From Apibacter adventoris (GTDB lineage Bacteria; Bacteroidota; Bacteroidia; Flavobacteriales; Weeksellaceae): 64,000 bases of DNA. A model generated the notes under the pieces. It was given only the letters and a program-made list of their open reading frames with translations. It did not search any database and had not been told where the DNA came from. The stretch covers positions 248,001-312,000 of the forward strand of contig NZ_PSZM01000040.1 in the NCBI RefSeq assembly GCF_002964975.1, given 5' to 3'. Below, one piece after another: positions 47,725 through 57,818 of this stretch (within the stretch, counting starts at the first letter, position 1; every line of letters starts with the position of its first letter). The position numbers and the translations under genes are program-made.

Positions 47725-48597
47725 TTATCCTAAAACAGATGCTACGGTATTTCCGATCTCTGCAGGCGAATTTACTACATGAATTCCACACTCGGACATA
47801 ATTTTCATTTTAGCTTGAGCGGTATCATTTTCTCCTCCAACTATAGCTCCTGCATGTCCCATAGTTCTTCCTTTAGGAGCTGTTTGACCTGCAATAAACC
47901 CTATAACAGGTTTTGTAGCACCTAGTGATTTATACCAATGAGCAGCATCAGTTTCTAGTTGTCCACCTATTTCTCCAATCATCACAATACAATCTGTTTG
48001 AGAATCATTTAATAATAATTCCATAGCTTGTTGTGTAGTTGTACCGATAATAGGGTCTCCTCCTATGCCTATTGCTGTAGAAATTCCATATCCTGCTTTT
48101 ACGACTTGATCTGCTGCTTCGTAGGTTAATGTTCCTGATTTAGAAACGATACCTACTTTTCCTTTTTTAAATATAAATCCAGGCATGATACCTACTTTGG
48201 CTTCATCTGCTGAAATAATTCCCGGACAATTGGGTCCAATTAAAATACAATTATAATTTTTGATATAATTTTTAACTTTAACCATATCTTGAATTGGAAT
48301 ACCTTCTGTAATACAAACCACTACTTTGATTCCAGCTTCGGCAGCTTCCATTATAGAATCAGCAGCAAATGCCGGAGGAACAAATATAACAGAGGTATCT
48401 GCTTTCACCTTTGCTACAGCTTCTTTTACAGTATTAAATACAGGTCTTTTCAAATGAATAGATCCTCCTTTACCTGGGGTAACCCCTCCTACTATCTGCG
48501 TTCCAAATTTTATCATTTGTTCAGCATGAAAAGTTCCTTCTTTACCAGTAAAACCTTGAACAATTATTTTTGAATTTTTGTTAACTAAAACCGACAT
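47725..48597 (-). CDS. sucD: Succinate--CoA ligase, alpha subunit
   Basis: The alpha subunit of succinyl-CoA synthetase carries the phosphohistidine and binds CoA. The 290-residue protein has the CoA-binding GFTGKEGTFHAEQMIKFG, then GGVTPGKGGSIHL. The phosphohistidine segment is GRTMGHAGAIVGG (His near residue 248), after EIGGQLETDAA. The beta-subunit gene sucC is not adjacent, as is common in Flavobacteriia. A TATATTTG -7 element (48619-48626) lies 21 bases upstream of the start, on the minus strand. Confidence 0.97.
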   Translation of the reverse strand: MSVLVNKNSKIIVQGFTGKEGTFHAEQMIKFGTQIVGGVTPGKGGSIHLKRPVFNTVKEAVAKVKADTSVIFVPPAFAADSIMEAAEAGIKVVVCITEGIPIQDMVKVKNYIKNYNCILIGPNCPGIISADEAKVGIMPGFIFKKGKVGIVSKSGTLTYEAADQVVKAGYGISTAIGIGGDPIIGTTTQQAMELLLNDSQTDCIVMIGEIGGQLETDAAHWYKSLGATKPVIGFIAGQTAPKGRTMGHAGAIVGGENDTAQAKMKIMSECGIHVVNSPAEIGNTVASVLG

Positions 48598-48648
48598 AGT
48601 TTCTCATTTTGTATAAAACAAATATATCTATTTTTTTTAATTCTTATA

Positions 48649-49560
48649 TCATTTAGTTAACCTTTTCAATTTAGCCAGTTCTTTTAACATCTTTTTTGCT
48701 TCATCTGCTGGATAACCAAAATAGGTTTTCCCTCCTTCTAAACTCTTAGAAACTCCTGATTGTGCAAGAATAACTGCTTTACTGCCTATGGTTAGGGATG
48801 AGGCAAAACCAGCTTGTCCCCATATAGTCACTTCATCTTCAATAATACAACACCCTGCTATTCCAACCTGAGAAGCTATTAAACATTTTTTTCCTATAAT
48901 TGTATCATGTCCTATCTGAATTAGATTATCCAGTTTAGATCCTTCCCCAATGATAGTTGAAGATGTTACACCTCTATCAATACAACAGTTTGATCCGATT
49001 TCAACATTATTTTCTATTTTTACATTGCCAAAAGATTTTAGCCTATCATAATAATTACCTCTGTTTTTGTAATAAAAAGCATCCCCACCAATCACTGTTC
49101 CTGATTGTATAATAACATTATCACCAATTTCAGTATAATCATGAATTATCACATTTGGAAAAATAATACAATTTTTCCCAATCTTTACTTCTTTACCTAT
49201 AAATACATTAGGTTGTATAATTGTGTCTCTCCCTATTTCTAAATCATTTGAAATCATTTGATTATATATCTCAAATTTTTTGAAATATGAGTTAATTTTA
49301 TTAAAATCTCTAAAAGGATCTTCGGAAATAAGCAAAGCTTTTCCTTCGGGACATTCAACTTCTTTATTAATAAGAATTACAGTTGCATTACTTTGTAATG
49401 CTTTATCATAATATTTAGGATGATCTACAAAAACAATTTCACCTTTTTGCACTCTATGAATTTCATTGGTACCATATATAGGTAAATCTGCTTCTCCTAT
49501 ATATTTTGAATTGATTATTGAAGCAATGCTCTTTAGTGATTGTATTTTAGGGAACTTCAT
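48649..49560 (-). CDS. LpxD-like acyltransferase paralogue (left-handed beta-helix)
   Basis: A 303-residue hexapeptide-repeat acyltransferase: repeated (I/V)xxxx(V/I)xIG units from about 100 to 270 and a likely catalytic His in [17 protein letters not shown]. It resembles LpxD (UDP-3-O-acyl-glucosamine N-acyltransferase) but is shorter. It is the second such protein here; the full-length LpxD is at 52362-53396. Short LpxD-like genes next to efp/lpxA are a known feature of Flavobacteriia. Substrate not certain. It is the last gene of the lpxD-lpxC/fabZ-lpxA-efp-lpxD2 run. Confidence 0.85.
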   Translation of the reverse strand: MKFPKIQSLKSIASIINSKYIGEADLPIYGTNEIHRVQKGEIVFVDHPKYYDKALQSNATVILINKEVECPEGKALLISEDPFRDFNKINSYFKKFEIYNQMISNDLEIGRDTIIQPNVFIGKEVKIGKNCIIFPNVIIHDYTEIGDNVIIQSGTVIGGDAFYYKNRGNYYDRLKSFGNVKIENNVEIGSNCCIDRGVTSSTIIGEGSKLDNLIQIGHDTIIGKKCLIASQVGIAGCCIIEDEVTIWGQAGFASSLTIGSKAVILAQSGVSKSLEGGKTYFGYPADEAKKMLKELAKLKRLTK

Positions 49561-49591
49561 TTAATTTATAAATAGAAAAATTTATATATTT

Positions 49592-50155
49592 TTATTTTAT
49601 TCTTTCTATATAAGAACCATCTTCTGTATTAATTTTTATTTTTTCCCCAGCTTCTATAAATAAAGGAACTAATACTCTTGCTCCGGTTTCTATAGTTGCA
49701 TTTTTTAATGCATTTGTAGCTGTATTTCCTTTTACCCCAGGTTCTGCTTCTATAACTTCCATTATTACACTTGGAGGTAGTTCAGCAGATAAAGGAGTAT
49801 CGTCATCTTCTTTTAAAATAATCATAACTTCTTCTCCTGACTTCATAAATTGGGAATTTTCAATCAAATTTTTATCTATATAAATTTGAGAGAAATCATC
49901 ATTATTCATAAAATGAAATCCGTGATCATCATCATACAAATATTGATATTTTCTAGTTATAACTTTTACTTCTTCTATTTTGCTCCCTGCAGAAAACGTA
50001 TTATCTACTACTTTACCTGAAGTTAATGATTTTAGCTTTGTTCTTACAAAAGCAGGTCCTTTACCTGGTTTAACATGCAAAAACTCTATTACTTTATAAA
50101 TGTCATCATTAAAATTGATACAAAGTCCTTTTTTAATGTCTCCCATTCCTGCCAT
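49592..50155 (-). CDS. efp: Elongation factor P
   Basis: EF-P relieves ribosome stalling at proline runs. The 187-residue protein has the three-beta-barrel layout, with the tip loop HVKPGKGPAFVRTK near residue 30 carrying the lysine that can be modified. The later OB-type segments include DDTPLSAELPPSVIMEVIEAEPGVKGNTA and ETGARVLVPLFIEAGEKIKINTEDGSYIERIK. Full length. It lies between lpxA and the LpxD paralogue in one run of minus-strand genes, 20 bases after lpxA. Confidence 0.97.
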   Translation of the reverse strand: MAGMGDIKKGLCINFNDDIYKVIEFLHVKPGKGPAFVRTKLKSLTSGKVVDNTFSAGSKIEEVKVITRKYQYLYDDDHGFHFMNNDDFSQIYIDKNLIENSQFMKSGEEVMIILKEDDDTPLSAELPPSVIMEVIEAEPGVKGNTATNALKNATIETGARVLVPLFIEAGEKIKINTEDGSYIERIK

Positions 50156-50175
50156 AAATATCTATTTTTTGTTTT

Positions 50176-50964
50176 TTATAATCCCATTGAGTTAAAGCCT
50201 CTCATTACTCCTCTCATACTTGACTGTATAAATTGTATAATTTCATCTCTTTCCGGAGTTGCTTCAAATTCTGCTTCGACCACAGATAGAGCTTGAGTAA
50301 TGTTCATTTTCTTTTGAAATATAACACGATATATGTTTTGTATTTCTGCAATTTTTTGAGAATTAAATCCTCTCCTTCTTAAACCAACTGAGTTAATTCC
50401 TACATAGGATAAAGGATCTCTGGCTACCTTCACATAAGGAGGAATATCTTTCCTTACTAAGGAGCCTCCAGTTACAAAAGCATGACTTCCTATGGAACAG
50501 AACTGATGCACTGCCGTCATTCCTGCCATTACAACAAAATCTCCTACATTAATATGTCCTGCTAAAGTTGTATTATTTGAAAATATACAGTTATCTCCTA
50601 CTACACAATCATGTGCTATATGAGAATAAGCCATGAGTAAACAATTATTCCCAATAACTGTTTTCATCTTATCGGAAGTTCCTCTACTAATGGTTACACA
50701 TTCTCTTATTACAGTATTGTTACCAATATAGGTTAATGTTCTTTCTCCTTTGTATTTAAGATCTTGAGGTTCTGCAGAAATTACTGCTCCTGGAAATATT
50801 TTACAATTTTTACCTATTCTGGCTCCTTCCATAATAGTTACATTGGGTCCTATCCAAGTTCCTTCTCCTATTTCAACATCTTTATATATGGAAGAAAAAG
50901 GTTCTATTACTACATTTTTTGCAATTTTTGCATCAGAATGTACAAATGCTAAAGGCTGAATCAT
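50176..50964 (-). CDS. lpxA: UDP-N-acetylglucosamine O-acyltransferase
   Basis: LpxA performs the first step of lipid A synthesis, adding a 3-hydroxyacyl chain to UDP-GlcNAc. The 262-residue protein shows hexapeptide repeats from the start (FVHSDAKIAKNVVIEPFSSIYKDVEIGEGTWIGPNVTI) and the catalytic His in MAYSHIAHDCVVGDNC. It also has the substrate-binding AGMTAVHQFCSIG and the C-terminal helical region QKIAEIQNIYRVIF. Full length. It starts three bases after the lpxC/fabZ stop. Confidence 0.97.
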   Translation of the reverse strand: MIQPLAFVHSDAKIAKNVVIEPFSSIYKDVEIGEGTWIGPNVTIMEGARIGKNCKIFPGAVISAEPQDLKYKGERTLTYIGNNTVIRECVTISRGTSDKMKTVIGNNCLLMAYSHIAHDCVVGDNCIFSNNTTLAGHINVGDFVVMAGMTAVHQFCSIGSHAFVTGGSLVRKDIPPYVKVARDPLSYVGINSVGLRRRGFNSQKIAEIQNIYRVIFQKKMNITQALSVVEAEFEATPERDEIIQFIQSSMRGVMRGFNSMGL

Positions 50965-50967
50965 GTT

Positions 50968-52362
50968 TTAGTCTTTTGTTTTTACTACTTGTGCCATCAT
51001 TTCTGCTTCTACTACCATTTGTCCATTACAATATCCATATCCTTGCATATGTACAATTCCTCTCCTTATTGGCTCTAATAAATCTATTTTAAGTATTAAT
51101 GTATCTCCTGGTACTACTTTTCTTTTATGTTTCACATTATCTAATTTAATCAAGTAAGTTGAGTAATTTTGAGGATCTTCTACATTTTCAAGAACAAAAA
51201 TTCCTCCGGTTTGTGCCATGGCTTCTATTTGTAATACTCCAGGCATTACTGGTTCACTAGGAAAATGCCCGACAAAGAACGGTTCATTTATCGTTACGTT
51301 TTTCACTCCTATTATGTGTTTGCTATCTACTTCCATAATTTTATCTATTAATAAGAATGGAGGTCGATGAGGGAGCATTCTCATTATATCTTTTATATTA
51401 TAAACTGGTTCTTTGTGAAAATCAATTTCAGGTATGTTTTTTCTTCTAAATAACTTATATAGTTTATTTAATTTTTTTGCAAATTGTGTATTGCAATGAT
51501 GTCCTGGTTTGGTTGCTATAATTTTTGCTTTCAATTTTACACCAACCAGCGTTAAATCTCCTACAACATCTAATAGTTTATGACGAGCAGCCTCATTGGG
51601 ATAGTATAAATTTACATTATCCAATATTCCATTGGGTCTAACTGTTACTTCCGGTTGTTCAAAAACTAATTTTAATTTTTCTAAAGTTTTTGATGAAAGT
51701 TCTTTATCAACATATACTATGGCATTATTTATATCTCCTCCTTTGATTAATCCGGCATCTAACAGCATTTCCAGTTCATGAAGGAAACTAAATGTTCGTG
51801 CTTTTGCAAAATCATTTTTAAAATCTTTTATGTCCTTCATTGTAGCATTTTGAGTTCCTAATACTTTGGTTCCAAAATCTACCATAGTCGTGACTTCAAA
51901 ATGATCTGAAGGAATTGCTGTTATTTCTGATCCTGTTTCCGGATCAGTATAAGATACAATTTCTTTAATGGCAAAATATTCTCTTTCTGCTTCTTGTTCT
52001 TCTACTCCAACATTTTCAATTGCTTCAACAAAAAATTTTGATGATCCATCCATAATTGGTGGTTCAGAGCTATTTAGATCAATATATACATTATCTAAGT
52101 CCATTCCAGTGAGAGCAGCTAGTATATGTTCGCATGTATGAATTTTAACTCCTTTTTTTTCTAAAACTGTCCCTCTTTCTGTAGAAGTTACATAGGTTGC
52201 ATCAGCTTCAATTGTAGGCTGACCTTCTAAATCTACTCGCACAAAAACAAAGCCTGTATTAATAGGAGCAGGCTTTATGGTCATAATGACTTCTATTCCT
52301 GTATGTAACCCTTTCCCTTTTAAAGTAAAGGGCTGTTTTATTGTCTTTTGTTTATCTGACAT
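50968..52362 (-). CDS. lpxC/fabZ: Bifunctional LpxC deacetylase / FabZ dehydratase
   Basis: A 464-residue fusion found across Bacteroidota. Residues 1-305 are the zinc deacetylase LpxC (committed step of lipid A synthesis). Zinc ligands are His in KIHTCEHILAALTG and His/Asp in RHKLLDVVGDL, and the late KPGHHCNTQFAK carries the catalytic His. Residues about 320-464 are the hotdog-fold FabZ, 3-hydroxyacyl-ACP dehydratase. This has the MLPHRPPFLLIDKI motif and the catalytic His (VGHFPSEPVMPG) and Glu (IEAMAQTGG). Fusion may balance lipid A and fatty acid flux. Its ATG overlaps the lpxD stop by one base (TAATG). Confidence 0.97.
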   Translation of the reverse strand: MSDKQKTIKQPFTLKGKGLHTGIEVIMTIKPAPINTGFVFVRVDLEGQPTIEADATYVTSTERGTVLEKKGVKIHTCEHILAALTGMDLDNVYIDLNSSEPPIMDGSSKFFVEAIENVGVEEQEAEREYFAIKEIVSYTDPETGSEITAIPSDHFEVTTMVDFGTKVLGTQNATMKDIKDFKNDFAKARTFSFLHELEMLLDAGLIKGGDINNAIVYVDKELSSKTLEKLKLVFEQPEVTVRPNGILDNVNLYYPNEAARHKLLDVVGDLTLVGVKLKAKIIATKPGHHCNTQFAKKLNKLYKLFRRKNIPEIDFHKEPVYNIKDIMRMLPHRPPFLLIDKIMEVDSKHIIGVKNVTINEPFFVGHFPSEPVMPGVLQIEAMAQTGGIFVLENVEDPQNYSTYLIKLDNVKHKRKVVPGDTLILKIDLLEPIRRGIVHMQGYGYCNGQMVVEAEMMAQVVKTKD

Positions 52363-53396
52363 TATGATTCACTTTGAGTTTTACTATCTTTTTCTAATTT
52401 TTCTATTCGTTTTATAATTTCAGGTAACTGTTTAAAATAAACGAAACTTTTCTGATATTTAATATATTTTATTGCCGGTGAACCAAATAATCTTTCATTA
52501 TTATCAACATCATTTGTAATTCCGCTCTGGGCTTGTAGTATAACATTATCTCCTACTTTTAAATGTCCGGAAATACCTACTTGTCCTCCTATCATACTCC
52601 ATTGACCTATTTTTGAAGAACCGGCTACACCTGCCTGAGAAGCTATTACAGTGTGTTGACCAACTTCTACATTATGAGCAATTTGAATTAAATTATCTAA
52701 TTTAACTCCTTTTTTTATTAAAGTAGATCCTATTGTTGCTCTATCTATTGTACAATTAGCTCCTATTTCTACATCATCTTCAATAATTACATTTCCTAAT
52801 TGTGGAACTTTTTCATATCCTTCTTTTGACTGACTAAAACCAAAACCATCAGCTCCTATTACAGTTCCTCCATGTATTACACAATTATTTCCAATAATAC
52901 AATCATTATAAATTTTTACGCCTGGACCTATTAAGCAATTTTCACCAATAACTACATTATCTCCTAAATAAGCTTGAGGATATATTTTAGTATTATTTCC
53001 AATTTTAACATTTGAGGCTATATATGCAAATGCTCCTATAAAAAGATCTTTACCTAATGTCACATTATTAGATATGAAAACAGGTTCTTCAACACCTGTC
53101 TTTTTTTCTTTCATTTCATTATAAAATCTTAATAATTGATTAAAAGCTGAATATGCATCTTCTACGGATATAATAGTTGGTAATTCTGAAATATCTTGAG
53201 GAATTAATTTTTCAGATATTAATATTATGGAAGCTTTATTACCTTTCAAAAATTCTTGATATTTTTCTCCACCTAAAAAGGTTAAAGTTCCAGGAATACC
53301 GTCTTCTATTTTTGAAATATAGGAAACCATTTCTTCAGGATTTCCTATTACTTTTCCGTTAACTAAATCAGCTATCTGCTGGGCACTAAATTTCAT
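52362..53396 (-). CDS. lpxD: UDP-3-O-(3-hydroxyacyl)glucosamine N-acyltransferase
   Basis: LpxD adds the second acyl chain in lipid A synthesis. It has an N-terminal uridine-binding domain ([14 protein letters not shown] to about 100) and a long left-handed beta-helix of hexapeptide repeats. Catalytic His is in [18 protein letters not shown], and the C-terminal end is helical ([19 protein letters not shown]). I start it at ATG 53396 (344 residues). A frame extension to TTG 53405 exists, but that TTG is part of the -7 promoter box. First gene of the lipid A run. Confidence 0.95.
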   Translation of the reverse strand: MKFSAQQIADLVNGKVIGNPEEMVSYISKIEDGIPGTLTFLGGEKYQEFLKGNKASIILISEKLIPQDISELPTIISVEDAYSAFNQLLRFYNEMKEKKTGVEEPVFISNNVTLGKDLFIGAFAYIASNVKIGNNTKIYPQAYLGDNVVIGENCLIGPGVKIYNDCIIGNNCVIHGGTVIGADGFGFSQSKEGYEKVPQLGNVIIEDDVEIGANCTIDRATIGSTLIKKGVKLDNLIQIAHNVEVGQHTVIASQAGVAGSSKIGQWSMIGGQVGISGHLKVGDNVILQAQSGITNDVDNNERLFGSPAIKYIKYQKSFVYFKQLPEIIKRIEKLEKDSKTQSES

Positions 53397-53402
53397 AATT
53401 TG

Positions 53403-53431
53403 CAAATGTAAACATTTTATTAAAATTACAA
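53403..53431 (-). promoter_or_regulatory. lpxD promoter (-33 TTG, -7 TACATTTG)
   Basis: On the minus strand TTG (53429-53431) and TACATTTG (53403-53410) are 18 bases apart. The lpxD ATG lies only six bases below the -7 box, so the transcript would be leaderless or nearly so. The promoter overlaps the end of the neighbouring HD gene (stop at 53426). Confidence 0.7.
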
Positions 53432-54685
53432 AAATCTTTGTATGAATCCACCTATTTCCCTAGGCACACATATATGATATTTTATTATATCTTTACTTAA
53501 ACCTTTAATAAATACTTGATTATTCATTTTTTCTAAATCAATAACTTTACCACTTTTCAATAATAATTTTATGGGGTCTTTCGTACTATTGTAAGGTAAT
53601 ATATTTAATTTATTTTGATGAATGAAATAGTTACCTTTTTTAATATTGTAAATTTTTTCCGTTTCAATTAATAGTTTCTCAATTACGTTATTTGTTAATG
53701 GTTTGGGCATTATAAGTGAAACAGGCAATTTTCTTTGAATAATGCTTTTACTTAATATTCGTAATATTTTATCGTCATGATACTGCCAAAGTTGTAACGC
53801 GGAAATTATATCTGAATCATCTAAATGAGAAAATTGATATAAATCTTCATTTTTTAAATCACTAAAATCTGTTTTTGTTAAAAAATATTGAAGCGTTGGT
53901 GTTGTAGGCAGTTCTTGTCCCTTATAAAATAATTTTTTTGCCCGCTTTAAAGCTTCAATTAAATAAAATTCAGCCGTTACCGAAGTTTTATGAAAATATA
54001 CCTGCCAGTACATAAATATTCTTGAGGTTAAATATTTTTCAATGGAATATATACCTTTTGCATCAATAACCAATTCATCATCAATAACATTCATCATTGT
54101 AATAATTCTTTCAGAATTTACATTTCCTTCAGAAACACCTGTAAAAAAACTATCTCTTCTTAAATAATCTAATCGATCTAGATCTATTTGACTAGAAATA
54201 AGCTGATGAAAAAAATTTCGAGGATACTTATCTAAAAAAATATCTATTGCTAAAGATAGTTTACCATTAAATTCTTCATTGAGTAATTTCATCAAAGTTA
54301 GTGATATTTTTTCATGATGTATACCATTTATAATGGTAGATTCCAATGCATGCGAAAATGGTCCGTGTCCAATATCATGTAATAATATAGCTATTTTTGA
54401 AGCTCTTTCTTCATCTTTTGAAATATATACCCCTTTTTCTTTTAATGATCTTAAGGTTATATGCATAAGCTGCATGCAGCCTAAAGCATGTAAAAAACGT
54501 GTGTGAGTAGCTCCCGGATATACATAATAACTTAACCCTGTTTGAGAAATTCTTCTTAACCTTTGAAAATAAGGATGTTCTATTAAATCAAAAATTAATT
54601 CATCCGAAATACTAATAAATCCAAGTACGGGATCATTAAATATTTTCTTTTTATTTATTCTAGTTTCTTTTTTATACTCTTTCAA
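53426..54685 (-). CDS. HD-domain phosphohydrolase (dGTPase/SAMHD1-like)
   Basis: A metal-dependent HD hydrolase. It opens [33 protein letters not shown], then [32 protein letters not shown] (HD ligands), and [21 protein letters not shown] (last ligand Asp). Substrate could be dNTPs, as in dGTPases and SAMHD1, but this is not determinable here. The frame continues upstream to TTG 54715, which is inside the -7 promoter box. The first start below the box is TTG 54685 (420 residues). The exact start is uncertain but a little upstream of KIFNDP. Confidence 0.85.
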   Translation of the reverse strand: MKEYKKETRINKKKIFNDPVLGFISISDELIFDLIEHPYFQRLRRISQTGLSYYVYPGATHTRFLHALGCMQLMHITLRSLKEKGVYISKDEERASKIAILLHDIGHGPFSHALESTIINGIHHEKISLTLMKLLNEEFNGKLSLAIDIFLDKYPRNFFHQLISSQIDLDRLDYLRRDSFFTGVSEGNVNSERIITMMNVIDDELVIDAKGIYSIEKYLTSRIFMYWQVYFHKTSVTAEFYLIEALKRAKKLFYKGQELPTTPTLQYFLTKTDFSDLKNEDLYQFSHLDDSDIISALQLWQYHDDKILRILSKSIIQRKLPVSLIMPKPLTNNVIEKLLIETEKIYNIKKGNYFIHQNKLNILPYNSTKDPIKLLLKSGKVIDLEKMNNQVFIKGLSKDIIKYHICVPREIGGFIQRFL

Positions 54686-54712
54686 AAGGCATATTTTTTG
54701 TATTTTTATATG

Positions 54713-54741
54713 CAAAAATAAAATATTTAAAATGATTGCAA
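54713..54741 (-). promoter_or_regulatory. HD-gene promoter (-33 TTG, -7 TATTTTTG)
   Basis: On the minus strand TTG (54739-54741) and TATTTTTG (54713-54720) are 18 bases apart. It overlaps the first codons of porX on the other strand, so the two promoters share the same tight intergenic space. Confidence 0.65.
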
Positions 54742-56273
54742 AAATATTATGGATCGATGATGAAATTGAAATGCTTGAGTCTCATTCTATATTTTTAAAA
54801 AATAAAGGATATGAAGTAACAGGAATAAATAACGCACCTGATGCTTTAAAATTAATTACCGGAGGGAATTTCAATGCGGTTTTATTAGATGAAAATATGC
54901 CGGGAATGGGTGGTTTGGAAGCTTTACAAAAAATTAAAGAAATTGAAAACACTTTACCTGTTATTATGATAACTAAAAATGAAGAGGAAGACATTATGGA
55001 GGAAGCTATTGGTGAAAAAATTTCCGACTATATTTTGAAACCCGTTAATCCCAATCAGATATTATTGAGTTTAAAAAAAGTTTTAAAGGGAGATGAAATT
55101 ATTGAAAAAAAGACGGTTCTAAATTACCAACAAGATTTTCGTAAGATTTCTATGGATTTAATGTATGCAGAAAATTATAATGATTGGGTACAAATATATC
55201 TTAAACTAATACAATGGGATCTTAAATTCGATAAATTAGAGGATGCAGAAATGACAAGCATTCTTCAAAACCAGAAAGAAGAAGCCGATAATTTATTTTC
55301 CAAGTTTATTGAAAAAAATTATAGAGATTGGCTTCATACTGATGTAAAGCCTAAAATGTCTCATACTGTTTTTAAAGATGTAATAAGACCTACCATTGAA
55401 AAAAATGAGAAGGTATTATTGTTAATGATTGATAATTTACGTTATGATCAGTGGAAAGTTATACAACCTTTATTTAGTAAGTATTATAATAAAGTTACTG
55501 AACAATCATATTTTAGTATTTTACCTTCCTCTACTCAATATGCAAGAAATTCTTTTTTTTCGGGTTTGTTACCTCTCGAAATTGAAAAAAATTTTCCTCA
55601 ATATTGGGTTGGGGAAAATGATGAGGAACAAAAAAATCAATTTGAAAATGAGCTATTAAATGCTCAATTGCAAAGATTAGGATTAAAAGACCTAAAAACT
55701 AAATATTTTAAGGTACTCAATGCTGATTTTGAAAAAAAAATATATGAAGATTTTAAAATTTATAATAATTTAGATCTTATTACTATTGTTTACAATTTTA
55801 TTGATATACTCTCTCATGCTAAAACAAATAATAATATTGTTAGTGAATTAATAAGAGATGATAAAACTTTTCGTTCATTAACATACACATGGTTTGAAAA
55901 TTCAAGCATTCTTAAAATTGTGCAACAAGCTGCTGAAGACGGATATAAATTGATTATTACTACTGATCATGGAACTATTTATGTGAAAAAACCTAGCAGA
56001 GTTATAGGGGATAAAGAATCTTCTACTAACCTAAGATATAAATTAGGCAAAAATCTTCAATATGAAGCAAAAGATGTATTTGCTGTAAGTGATCCTGAAG
56101 ATTTCTTTTTGCCAAAAGTAAACGTAAACTCCAAATATATTTTTGCTAAAGAAAATAAATTTTTTGCTTATCCTAAAAATTATAATCATTATGTGAATTA
56201 TTATAAAGATACCTATCAGCATGGTGGTATATCTCTTGAAGAAATGATTATCCCGATTGTAGTTTTAGAATAA
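54732..56273 (+). CDS. porX: PorX, T9SS response regulator with PglZ-type phosphatase domain
   Basis: A 513-residue response regulator of the PorXY system that controls type IX secretion genes. Residues 1-120 are a REC domain: acidic pair WIDDE, phosphoacceptor Asp53 in AVLLDENMPGMGG, Lys103 in DYILKPVNP. Residues 125-200 are helical. The C-terminal part is an alkaline-phosphatase-superfamily (PglZ) domain with LLLMIDNLRYDQW, SILPSSTQYARNSFFSG and ITTDHGTIYVKKPSR. The partner kinase PorY and T9SS components are not in this window. Its presence suggests that the organism has or had T9SS. It is divergent from the HD gene with 46 bases between starts. Confidence 0.95.
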   Translation: MIAKILWIDDEIEMLESHSIFLKNKGYEVTGINNAPDALKLITGGNFNAVLLDENMPGMGGLEALQKIKEIENTLPVIMITKNEEEDIMEEAIGEKISDYILKPVNPNQILLSLKKVLKGDEIIEKKTVLNYQQDFRKISMDLMYAENYNDWVQIYLKLIQWDLKFDKLEDAEMTSILQNQKEEADNLFSKFIEKNYRDWLHTDVKPKMSHTVFKDVIRPTIEKNEKVLLLMIDNLRYDQWKVIQPLFSKYYNKVTEQSYFSILPSSTQYARNSFFSGLLPLEIEKNFPQYWVGENDEEQKNQFENELLNAQLQRLGLKDLKTKYFKVLNADFEKKIYEDFKIYNNLDLITIVYNFIDILSHAKTNNNIVSELIRDDKTFRSLTYTWFENSSILKIVQQAAEDGYKLIITTDHGTIYVKKPSRVIGDKESSTNLRYKLGKNLQYEAKDVFAVSDPEDFFLPKVNVNSKYIFAKENKFFAYPKNYNHYVNYYKDTYQHGGISLEEMIIPIVVLE

Positions 56274-56555
56274 TATAATTTTTTAGCATAAATATTTATT
56301 GCCTAAGAATTATTATGGATTATCTATTTTTTATTACATATTTATATATTGTATTAAGGTAAGAACTTTATTTTACTTTTTTATTTAAAAACTCTTTTTC
56401 TCTTTATTTTTTTTAATATTAATCGATTAAATTTATTATTGGTATTTATTAATTCTAAATATATAATCGAAATTATAATATATATCTAGTTAAATATTAA
56501 CTGTTATAAAAAATTTACAAGAGTTTTGTATATTTACCAAAATTATTTTTGATAT
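56274..56555. other. Intergenic region with promoter at its right end
   Basis: About 280 bases. A -7 box TATTTTTG lies at 56544-56551, with a TTG 15 bases earlier (56526-56528), shorter than the usual spacing. The next ATG is only four bases after the box, a leaderless arrangement. No ORF or hairpin seen in the rest. Confidence 0.5.
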
Positions 56556-57080
56556 ATGAAAATTAATCAATTTATATTATTTATTTGTGTTCTTTGTATG
56601 TTTTCAAGTTGTAGATCTGAAAAAATTATAGTTAATAAAAAAATTATAAATACGGAGGGAGAGCCTATGCTTATTGGAAGGATAACAACTGATGCCTTAA
56701 CGTCTCCAGATTTTAAAGATTGGTATCTTAAAGAATATGACTCCTATATTCCAAAGAAAAAATTTATAAATACAATAAGAAGGAAAGCTAAATTTTATAG
56801 AATAGAAATTTTTTTAGGTACTTGGTGTAGTGATACGCAAGAACAACTTCCTCGATTTTTAAAGATTCTTGATGAATCAAAATTTCCTAAGAAAAAAATT
56901 GATCTATATGCTTTAAATAAAAATAAAGAAAGTTTTTATGGAGAACAAAACCAAAAAGGTATTACCAGAATACCTGTTTTTATAATATATAAAGGTGAAA
57001 ATGAAATAGGAAGAATAACTGAAACCCCCACTCATGAAACTTTAGAAGAAGATCTTTATAACATATTTTTAAGAAAATAA
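56556..57080 (+). CDS. Thioredoxin-like lipoprotein with CSDT site
   Basis: A 174-residue lipoprotein (lipobox MFSSC, Cys19) with a thioredoxin fold: YRIEIFLGTWCSDTQEQLPRFLKIL, then GITRIPVFIIYKGENEIGRI with a cis-Pro (RIPVF). The redox site reads WCSDT, so the second Cys of CxxC is absent. It is therefore unlikely to be a normal disulphide oxidoreductase. It could work as a single-Cys reductase or a scaffold. It is located at the periplasmic face of the envelope. Likely leaderless transcript; see the upstream region. Confidence 0.85.
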   Translation: MKINQFILFICVLCMFSSCRSEKIIVNKKIINTEGEPMLIGRITTDALTSPDFKDWYLKEYDSYIPKKKFINTIRRKAKFYRIEIFLGTWCSDTQEQLPRFLKILDESKFPKKKIDLYALNKNKESFYGEQNQKGITRIPVFIIYKGENEIGRITETPTHETLEEDLYNIFLRK

Positions 57081-57161
57081 TTTAATTTTTAGATATTTTT
57101 ATGTAATTATATCAATTTTTGCATAGTTTATGCATATATAATTATATATATATTTAAGCAT

Positions 57162-57779
57162 ATGTTAGCAAAATTAACTAAAATTATTATTGTAATTGCC
57201 TGTTTTATTATTGGAGGTATAATATCTATTTTATTATTTAAAAATTTCTCAACTAAAGAAAATAACATTGTTGATACAAGGATTATAAATCATGAGATAC
57301 AACGTTTAAATAAAATGATTGTTATAGAGCAAAACTATTCTGCTTTCAGAACTAAAAAGTATAATGATTATAATCCTAAATATTTAAATTTTCTTAATAA
57401 AAATATTGTTTTATATATTACTGCTAAAGCTCAGGTTACTTATGATATGAAAAAAATGAAAATTAATGTTGATTCTGTTAATAAAAAAATAAATATAATT
57501 TTTTTACCAGAACCAGAACTCAACGTTTATCCTGATGTAGAAATATATAGTATGGAAGAAGGATTGTTTAATAATTTTTCCAAAGCTGATTTAAATTCAG
57601 TAATGACAGAAGGAAAAAAAGATATACAAAAAGAAGTGGAAAACTCTAATATAAAATTATTAGCTCACAATCAATTAATTTCTAATTTAAAAGATCTTTA
57701 TAGTATTGCTCGTTTATATAATTGGAAAATAAATGATGAAACTCCTTACGCAAAAGAATTAGAACCTATAAAAAATTAA
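57162..57779 (+). CDS. DUF4230 domain-containing membrane-anchored protein
   Basis: A 205-residue protein with one N-terminal membrane helix (about 6-25) and an extracytoplasmic domain. The domain contains IEQNYSAFRTKKYND, YITAKAQVTYDMKKMKINVDSVNKK and IIFLPEPELNVYPDVEIYSMEEG, a DUF4230 pattern. The family is common in Bacteroidota and Firmicutes, and its function is unknown to me. No coupling to the thioredoxin-like gene is evident (82-base gap). Confidence 0.85.
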   Translation: MLAKLTKIIIVIACFIIGGIISILLFKNFSTKENNIVDTRIINHEIQRLNKMIVIEQNYSAFRTKKYNDYNPKYLNFLNKNIVLYITAKAQVTYDMKKMKINVDSVNKKINIIFLPEPELNVYPDVEIYSMEEGLFNNFSKADLNSVMTEGKKDIQKEVENSNIKLLAHNQLISNLKDLYSIARLYNWKINDETPYAKELEPIKN

Positions 57780-57818
57780 AAATGAATCTAATATAAAACA
57801 AAATTTATTAAAAATACT

